From Siphonodentalium dalli (taxonomy: Eukaryota; Mollusca; Scaphopoda; Gadilida; Siphonodentaliidae), in NCBI GenBank assembly GCA_032622095.1, contig CP136066.1:172547164-172611163 (forward strand): a stretch of DNA of 64,000 bases, read 5' to 3'. How positions within the stretch are numbered: the stretch's first letter is position 1; each line of letters begins with the position of its first letter. The position numbers and the translations under genes were made by a program. Shown in pieces: positions 57,078-64,000 of the stretch. Below the pieces are notes generated by a model. It was not told the DNA's origin and did no database searches. It saw nothing but the letters and a program-made list of their open reading frames with translations.

Positions 57078-57283
57078 CAGTAATGCCCTAAGTAATGGAC
57101 TCTTTAACCACAGAAACATAACTTTTCAGGATTTAGTCGGAAATATGGCTTGTTGCCATTCATCGGAAAGCTCTCCCCGAGAGCTTTCCGATGAATGGCA
57201 ACAAGCCATATTTCCGACTAAATCCTGAAAAGTTACCCATAATTCTGCTGTGGTTAAGGAGTCCATTACTTAGGGCATAGTGG
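57078..57283. mobile_element. Palindromic Tc1/mariner-like MITE, copy 1
   Basis: CAGTAATGCCCTAAGTAATG at the left is preceded by TA; the right end is less exact but followed by TA. The arms of about 95 bp pair almost perfectly around 'gctctccccgagagc' near 57,181. Copy 2 is at 63,017-63,202. Confidence 0.85.
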
Positions 57284-57289
57284 TAAAAA

Positions 57290-57984
57290 GTAGGATAATT
57301 ACATGTGTTCACCCATAATCATAAATTATAAATTTCTTATTCCGCTCATATAAAATAGGACACCTTCTTTAATAAATGCACACCTTAGACATCAAAAGGC
57401 TTACATTTCGAATGAATATGAGACCTGGAATTTCTCTGTCGTATATATAGGGTTCTTACAAAAGTATTCGGGGATATGTTGTTTTCTGATTTCATCCAAA
57501 TGACTACAAATAATGACTAAACGGTATTCGTCTCCTAAATATTCTCCACATATGTTACATATCCTATTTGTCATTATCATGTGGATATTTCTTCCATCTT
57601 ATATACGCATTCTGTGTGCAATATATTATATATGGTGTTCTGAGCTTCAGAATTTATGTAGATCTATTAGGCGGCAATATCTAGCAATTTTTCAACAGTT
57701 GGTACAGTTCAATCTCAAAGGTAGATAATTCTTTGTTAGCATTGATTTTGCTGGCAATGCTTTTGAATAGAAAACAATATTTCTGTGAACTAAATTATAT
57801 TGAGCTGTAGTTCAATCGGTCGACAAATCATCAAAACCAAAAATCTATATGTATATTCTTATCTGATAAAGTCTTTAGTTTGTTAGTTCAAATGGATTCA
57901 TTTTTTGTAGGAAAACAGTTTTCTTGAAACCACGCAAAAACCATGCTTGCAGAATAATAATAATATTGCCTTGATTGACTCCGT
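57290..57984. other. No gene recognised
   Basis: The 71-codon ORF 57,513-57,728 has a hydrophobic start but no identifiable domain. No repeat match. Confidence 0.4.
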
Positions 57985-59148
57985 GTGTGCCCTGTGTACA
58001 GTAGGCCTACCGCCCCACTGCGATGGGGTAAGAACCAATAACGTGGCACCCAGTTTGCCGCGGGGTGCATCCGTGAGGCGTGGCGTATATATATATGAGA
58101 CCTGGGTGTACTGGGGCGACCGTATCCCGTGAGGCATCGACCTGCGGATGTTGCTTATTACATGGTCCCCTTTGATCGTAATCTCTTTAACCCTTTACCC
58201 AACAGAAGGGCCCTGTGCCAATGCATTTTCTTATATATGCGAGTCGACCATAGGTCGCCTCGCATATATAAGAGAATGCATTGGCTTAACACATTAAAAA
58301 TTATAAAATTGTTAAAGAATGTAAGAAAAAATGGTAAAAAGTGTTAAAAATAGATTTTTTTTTAGGCCAATGCATTCTCTTATATATGCGAGGCGACCTA
58401 TGGTCGACTCGCATATATAAGAGAATGCATTGGCACAGGGCATAACTGTAACTATCACAATGTGGTCAAGGAGCCGGTTCCAATTATATCCATATTTGTA
58501 TGGTTCTATTGAGACAGACCGAAGATATTTTAGGCTGTTGCAGCTTTATTTGGCCGGTTTTGGCCGGTTTGTTGGGTAAAGGGTTAAGACGGATGACTGA
58601 GTTGACCCGGCTCAATCAATCGGCTAGTCACGCCTCTCCACCGTTTTTCAGATTACATTTCTGTCAACATTTGTATATTGTTCCTGGTGAAAATTGTGTG
58701 TTCTGTTTTTTTTTCCTGGTATGTTTTCATTTCCATGATTTTTAAATGTTTCAAACTTGTAATGCTGACGCCTGTCTCACTGTGGTGAGGTACCGGGGGG
58801 GGGGGCTACTATACAGTGGCTAAACGGTTCGCCGCTTCAGATATGTACCAGTCTTTGGTCCGACCATAACTCGAAGGGTAGTCCGTGACGGCTGCTGGCT
58901 TAGTTGTCGATTATTTCCTTTTCATATGTCCTTTTTCTGGTATGTTTTCATTTCCATGATTTTTAAATGTTTCAAACTTGTAATGCTGACGCCTGTCTCA
59001 CTGTGGTGAGGTACCGGGGGGGGGGGGGCTACTATACAGTGGCTAAACGGTTCGCCGCTTCAGATATACACCAGTCTTTGGTCCGACCATAACTCGAAGG
59101 GTAGTCCGTGGCGGCTGCTGGCTTAGTTGTCGATTATTTCCTTTTCAT
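57985..59148 (+). other. LINE copy 4, 5' UTR with tandem promoter-like monomers
   Basis: Begins 'cagtaggcctaccgcccc' and runs to the ORF1 start. It is interrupted by MITE E2 (58,187-58,587). Two near-identical direct repeats of about 216 bp (58,718-58,927 and 58,934-59,145) contain a G run of 11-13, 'gtggctaaacggttcgccgc' and 'cgaagggtagtccg'. LINE copy 2 has one monomer. Such monomers act as internal Pol II promoters in other LINEs; here that is inference. Confidence 0.7.
58187..58587. mobile_element. Hairpin-core TTAA MITE, family E copy 2
   Basis: Inverted and almost identical to E1, including both 69-bp hairpins and the 'aaccggctccttgaccac' segment (seen here on the complementary strand). 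TTAA on both sides. It interrupts the LINE 5' UTR, so it is younger than that LINE insertion. Confidence 0.93.
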
Positions 59149-60412
59149 ATGTCAACTCAAAACAAACAAAAACATAAGAATGATAACTCGCTAAGTTCCA
59201 CTATTGCTGAGGTCTATCCCCAGTATTCGGTACTTGGTTTTGATCCGAATTTCACGAGACCTTCTGTATTTGGGATTGATAAAACGCTACAAAGCATAGC
59301 CGGACAATTAAATTATATCAACACGACCAGGACTGGGCCACTAAGTGGCTTTCGTCTGATCGAACGTTTCAAAAAAATTCATGCTGACACACTTACGCAA
59401 TTAACATCTATTCCACAAACACCAGTGGTGATTACTACTACTTACCAGACGTTGAACGGTAGCAGAGCTGTGTTGAGATCTCGCGATATAGGTTATTCTT
59501 CTGAGTCAGAGATTTTGGCCGAGAGTTACGGACGTCCGTAAATTTTCAAAGACAGTTGATGGACAAACAAATCTTTTGAATAGTTATCTTCTGACCTTCA
59601 ATCGGTGCGAACATCCACCGGCATTGAAGGTTGGGTACATGAAGATATATTTAAGTGCGTATGTTCCGAATCTATTACGATGTATTAACTGTCAGGGGTA
59701 TGGTCATGGTCAGGAACATTGTAAAGCAAATGAATCATATGTAAACGCTGTTCTGATTCAGGAATGACCATAAGGATCGCACAAAACCCCAAACATTATC
59801 TAACTGTCAAGGTTTACATGCTGCAACGGGTCGTTCATGTCCCATATGGGACTGTGAATTTAAAATGCAAAGATATAAGGCTGAGACACATATATCTAAT
59901 TTCGATGCCAAGAAAATAGTTGGTGCTCGGCCATCTATTCTAACAGTCATATACTCTATTGCTATATCTACAAAAAAGTGTGCTGATGTCAGACAGACCG
60001 CAGTCAGACCAACACCATTCGTATATCGCAAGCAACCCAAATTGACCTAACATATCACTCTGGTTCCTGAGCCTGTGTCGCAGGCCATGGAAACATCAAA
60101 AAGTTCTTCCAAAAATATTCTACTTAATTGAGCCAGTTAGTGAGTTACTACAACTATTGTATCCATGATGATCCCATTGCTTCAAAACAAACATCGCCGA
60201 AATCACTCAAATGTTTCGATGTGAACATTCAAAGTTTGACCAGATGCTTGGTGAGAAACGGTTCTCTAAAATATAAAAACAACAGTATGTGTTGATTGAA
60301 GCTGTCGCTTGGCTGAAAGATGACAGTCTGTCCCACCACCAGACCGTCAGCTTGACATATTGATAAAGGTTCATGCGCGATTCATCAAATATTATAAAAA
60401 AACATTGTAAAG
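59149..60412 (+). pseudogene. LINE ORF1 (gag-like), copy 4, best preserved
   Basis: ATG at 59,149. The first 130 codons are open (GFDPNFTRPSVFGIDKTLQSIAGQL, RSRDIGYSSESEILAE). After a frameshift near 59,525 the frame continues as NSYLLTFNRCEHPPALKVGYMKI, then CINCQGYGHGQEHC, an intact CX2CX4HX4C zinc knuckle. A second shift near 59,750 precedes the remaining knuckle region (parallel to CPIWxxExNIQR) and FDAKKIVGARPS. The C-terminus near 60,412 reads LIKVHARFIKYYK. About 420 codons overall, typical for Jockey/I-type ORF1 with an RRM-like region before the knuckles. It is followed by only about 0.26 kb of 3' UTR with no endonuclease/RT ORF. Confidence 0.85.
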
Positions 60413-60672
60413 TTTATGTTAATTATTTGCTATTTATTATGTATTATTGTGCTACTTTTATACGTTTTATAGTATGCTTGCATCAATGCTTTCCATAAGT
60501 GGAAACATTCCTCTTGTGTGCATTTATTTGTAATAGCTCACTGTCTGTTTATCTACACAGTTGCTCCGTTTCGATCTTTTTTTTTATATACCTGATTCTG
60601 TTTTTGGTCGTGATATGGCCTAGCGACTAAAACGACGCTAAACTCTCCACCAATCAATCAATCGATCAATCA
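60413..60672 (+). other. LINE copy 4, 3' UTR and (AATC)n tail
   Basis: Ends 'gtcgtgatatggcctagcg' plus 'actaaaacgacgctaaac' and CAATC repeats, nearly the same as the SINE end at 41,708-41,756. This terminal motif is probably what the RT recognises. Confidence 0.8.
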
Positions 60673-60679
60673 TCTATTG

Positions 60680-61194
60680 ATTCCGACTAAGGAATGGACT
60701 TAACTAAAATAGCTATGACCATACGCACATGGGCATATCACTATAGGCAACAATTGCAACTAATTTTAACCAATTCTATACATATACAAAATATACTCAT
60801 AAAGAAATGTTCAGATAATAAGCTCAATCAACGGCTGCCGTTTGAATGACTTATTCAAACCTTGTTCACCTCTTATTATCTAACATTTCCCACAAAGTAA
60901 TAGGATTGTCTCTGTTAGTAAAGAAATGGTTAACGTGGTTTCTCGTAAGGATAACACTTCATCCATCGATTGTCTGGAAACGTAATTCCCAAGAAGCAAA
61001 AGGATTATCGGCAAATATGGGGGTGTTATCGGAGTTAGTGTATCCGAGTGTATATGAGCCCCGACGAGTCCTCGCTTGTTCGCCGATGTCAACAAGAGAA
61101 TTTGCCTACAAATAAGACATATCATAAAGCTTGGTGTATTTCAATCCCGCAGCGGTTTGAATCCTGAAATTATTTCCCAGTGTGTGGAAAAATC
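60680..61194. other. No gene recognised
   Basis: ORFs on both strands (60,846-61,115 and 60,880-61,125) overlap and lack domains. Confidence 0.4.
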
Positions 61195-61560
61195 CAGTCT
61201 GTTCTCCAGAAAACCGAACATTATCTGCTTATAAAGAACTTGTTTTTTGGGTAGTTAATCTGCTGAGAATCGTATCTTTTTTAGTCAATAATGTGCTGAA
61301 AATGTGAACATTTTAGTCACATTATCGACTCATAATGAGGCGAAACTGTTGAGTATGTTCGGACAATGACACAAATATGCCAAACCACGACTGTTCAGGT
61401 GTACGCTATTTAACTTCTGTTTCCCTTGTGGCTCGCGCCATAAAACGAAATAACCGCTACGACTCCATTATCTGCTTATTTCGGAATCAAATAATCACAT
61501 TATATAACTATTTCACATTCTATGTCTATTATGTGCGTATTTGTGTGATGATATGTTGAA
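61195..61560 (+). mobile_element. MITE family D copy 4
   Basis: 'cagtctgttctccagaaaacc' to about 'gtgatgatatgttg'. It is missing part of the inner hairpin ('gaggcgaaactgttgag' where others read 'gaggcgattctaagcag'). Confidence 0.72.
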
Positions 61561-62139
61561 AAATCAATTATGACATAATACAAAACTCTTATTTCATACC
61601 GAATGTACACACAAAGTTTATGGAAGCGAAGGCCCATTTGGGAAGATTTGCCCAGCTAATGCATCGATTGCACTCAGTGTGCAGCCGAGCTTATAGATTA
61701 CTTCTCGCGAAGAGAACTACTGACTATGCAGCTCGTTTTCAAGACATGTTTGTTTAGTGATCCAGTACCATGGTCCAATTTGACACAGAATTAGTCTAAT
61801 CTAACACGACTGCGATTTAATTGTAAGTGCAAAAAAATCGTGGCCCATCAAAACGTATGAATTTTCTCACACTGTTGCGATTAAAAATCGCAGACGGATA
61901 AACTCGTACTGCGAATTAAGTTGTCTACGAGATCGATCATACATGTGTGTGACAAGTTTACATACAAATATGAATAAAAACTCATTAATATTTACCAAAG
62001 CTTGTGCACATTGGTCATCCTATAATCTCCGCTGCGGGCAGTAAACCCCGGTGCGGGCGTCAGTAAACCGCACGTCGGGCTATAACAGTTAGATATTTTC
62101 GTACCAGGGCTAGTCTAATCAGTCCAAAGTACACTGTAA
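61561..62139. other. No gene recognised
   Basis: Two short phrases, 'cagtaaaccccg' and 'cagtaaaccgca', repeat near 62,040-62,075. Otherwise featureless. Confidence 0.4.
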
Positions 62140-62595
62140 AATATAGGCCGTAAATTTTACGGTAAAATACCGGCAGCACAGTTGCGAGTAAAATACCGTG
62201 AAATATACAGTATGCCGTATTTTCTATACCGTAAATTTAGCGGTCATTATACCGTGAAATATACAGAACACCGTATTTTCCTATACCGTAGATTTAACAT
62301 TATACCGTGAAATATACAGAACACATTATTTTTCTATACCGTATATTTAACAGTTACACCGTGAAATAAACAGCACACCGTATTTTCCTGTACCGTAGAT
62401 TTAGCTGTTATACTGTGAAATAAACAGCACACCGTATATGTTCCAGTACTGTAGATTTAACAGTTATACCGTGAAATAAACAGTACACCCTATTTTCTTA
62501 TACCGTAGATTTAACAGTTATACCCAGTTATACCGTGAAATAAACATTACACCGTATTTCTTATACCATCCATTTAACAGCTATAACACAAAAAT
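62140..62595. repeat. Tandem repeat, ~65-bp units ('taccgtgaaatatacag')
   Basis: About seven units contain 'ataccgtgaaata(t/a)acagcacaccgtattttc(c)' and 'taccgtagatttaacag'. The consensus is rich in TACGGTA/TACCGTA complementary words, so single units can fold. Confidence 0.88.
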
Positions 62596-62599
62596 TATG

Positions 62600-63012
62600 G
62601 TTCTGAATATGCGTATAAATGTATATTTAGCCATTACATCATAAAAATAACAGTGTTCCGTACCCCAATTTTTTTTTCGGAGGACAAATATTTTGCTGGT
62701 CATCAATAGGGTATGTGTGTATATTGACACAATCCTATTAAAGTACAGTCTTCGTTTCTTCTGATGTCTATGAAACTGTTGGCAGCGGATAGCTGTTAAC
62801 ACATTATGTAAATAAGAGGATTATGCAATGTGTGATCCACTATCCGATATCTATAGCTCCATAGACATCACAAAAAAACTAAAATACTCCTTTCATCCTT
62901 TCCCACTTGATATCAGTGATAAATATAACAAAAACAACATAATTAAAAGAGTGCAACTACTTTTTATTTAGTCATATAAAGTTGGACAAAACAGTAACAA
63001 TTCAGAATAAGA
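62600..63012. other. No gene recognised
   Basis: No ORF with a domain and no matched repeat. Confidence 0.4.
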
Positions 63013-63016
63013 TATA

Positions 63017-63202
63017 CAGGAATGCCCTAAGTAATCGACCTCTTAACCAAAGCAGAATTATGGGTAACTTTTCAGGATTTAGTAGGAAGCTCTCGCCAAG
63101 AGCTTTCCGATGAATGGCAACAAGCCATATTTCCGACTAAATCCTCAAAGGTTACCCATAATTCTGATTTGGTTAAGAGGTCACTTACTTAGGGCATTAC
63201 TG
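63017..63202. mobile_element. Palindromic Tc1/mariner-like MITE, copy 2
   Basis: TA-CAGGAATGCCCTAAG ... CTTAGGGCATTACTG-TA. The right arm is full length. The left arm lacks about 35 bp present in copy 1 ('atggcttgttgccattc' region), making the palindrome asymmetric. Confidence 0.87.
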
Positions 63203-63204
63203 TA

Positions 63205-63774
63205 CTTTGCACTCTCAAATACATGTATTTACAAATCTAACCTGCCAAGTTTCCAAATTTAAAACTCCAATTATGGAATGAATGAATGTATCAGATTGTG
63301 CAATGTGCAAAAATGGACCTGTATTTCTGGCAATCTTCATGCTTTATTGTATTGGTAAGCTCTTCACTTCCAGGGATGTTTTGATAATATGAGCAGACAC
63401 TAGGCAAAAAAAATACCACTAAAATTCATCCCTGGATTCCCATTCATTCATTTTTGGCATGTTCCCCAATAACTGCAGCAAATGGCTAATCAAGTAATTG
63501 CTCATCAGCTAGTATCAAGTTGGAAAATTGTTAAATAAAGTGCATCTTGAATATTCTATAGCCGTCCAGGGCATATATCTCATTTGAATTTGCGAGAATC
63601 CATATATACTTTTTCACTAGAATCCAGGGTAACTTGCGGGAATATTTACGAGAATCTAGATTTGGATTCTTGGCGAAATATAAGCCCTGCCGTCATTTAA
63701 GTAGTCAATTACATTATGACTCACAATTAATAGCTTTGTTTCCATGTTAATTTGAGACCAAAAGAAATCAAATT
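63205..63774. other. No gene recognised
   Basis: 'gcgagaatcc', 'gaatccagggtaacttgcgggaat' and 'gagaatctagatttggattc' form a small cluster of related phrases near 63,590-63,680. No coding frame. Confidence 0.4.
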
Positions 63775-64000
63775 TAAACAAGAGCACGCCGTCGGGTGTG
63801 GGCACAATACGCCCTTACTGGAGTAAAGTGGGGCAAGGTTTAATTCAATCGTTTGAAACTTGGTTGTTCACTCGATTCAATCTAAAGTTATCATCTGGAA
63901 ACCGCACATCAGTTAAAATCTGAGTCGAAAAAGGGGCATAACTCCTGATAACTCAGTCAAAATCATGCAGACAAAACCCATATTCAAACTTGATCTGTAT
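63775..64000 (+). repeat. Mollusc-type dispersed repeat, cut by the window edge
   Basis: Starts near 'acaagagcacgccgtcgggtg' and includes 'cgaaaaaggggcataactcc' and 'ttcaaacttgatctgtat'. From memory, such phrases are very common in bivalve genomes. The right end is outside the window. Confidence 0.5.

Overview
This looks like 64 kb of an animal nuclear genome that is AT-rich, gene-poor and packed with transposable elements. A marine lophotrochozoan, probably a mollusc, fits best. The hints are tRNA-headed SINEs ending in (AATC)n, Helitron-like elements with tandem core repeats and CTGT/TATG microsatellites like bivalve 'pearl' elements, and a closing repeat containing the 'ggggcataactc' word I associate with bivalves. 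The genus cannot be read from the sequence. There is no bacterial, viral or organellar architecture. I see no rRNA, tRNA gene, CRISPR array or complete host gene.

Layout. 0.4-5.9 kb: tandem repeats, interrupted by a 3.5-kb TIR element (J1) that itself carries a hAT MITE. 6.4-10.1 kb: a 155-bp tandem-repeat element, an (ATC)n array and two head-to-tail Helitron-like elements. 11-17.8 kb: duplicated 3'-tail-like repeats, an SGNH-hydrolase exon on the minus strand (13.0-13.6 kb), 360-bp tandem repeats and a third Helitron-like element. 20.5-26.6 kb: two inverted TTAA MITEs around a 0.9-kb foldback, then J2, an inverted partner of J1. 26.8-35.0 kb: TTAA MITEs, a hAT element with TSD TTTCTACA, and a 2.8-kb element with a 3-bp TSD nested in an older MITE. 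35,227-40,496: a complete but dead PIF/Harbinger transposon (TTA duplication, Myb-like and DDE nuclease genes in convergent orientation) carrying three nested MITEs. 41.4-41.8 kb: a full SINE with a 12-bp TSD. 42.3-49.2 kb: several decayed copies of a LINE that keeps a gag-like ORF1 but no reverse transcriptase, a Helitron-like element and a telomere-like array. 51.5-58.6 kb: a cluster of palindromic TTAA MITEs, many sharing one double-hairpin core. 58-60.7 kb: the best ORF1-only LINE. 61-64 kb: more MITEs and a ~65-bp tandem repeat.

How the parts work together. There is no host pathway here. The Harbinger pair (DNA-binding Myb-like protein plus nuclease) would have formed a two-protein transposition system but is broken by a stop codon, frameshifts and a MITE. 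The SINE and the ORF1-only LINE share a 3' tail, so both probably relied on an RT supplied from elsewhere. The many TTAA elements imply a piggyBac- or Kolobok-like transposase outside this window. Nesting gives relative ages: the Harbinger is older than the MITEs inside it, the LINE at 58 kb is older than the MITE at 58,187, and J1 is older than its hAT insert.
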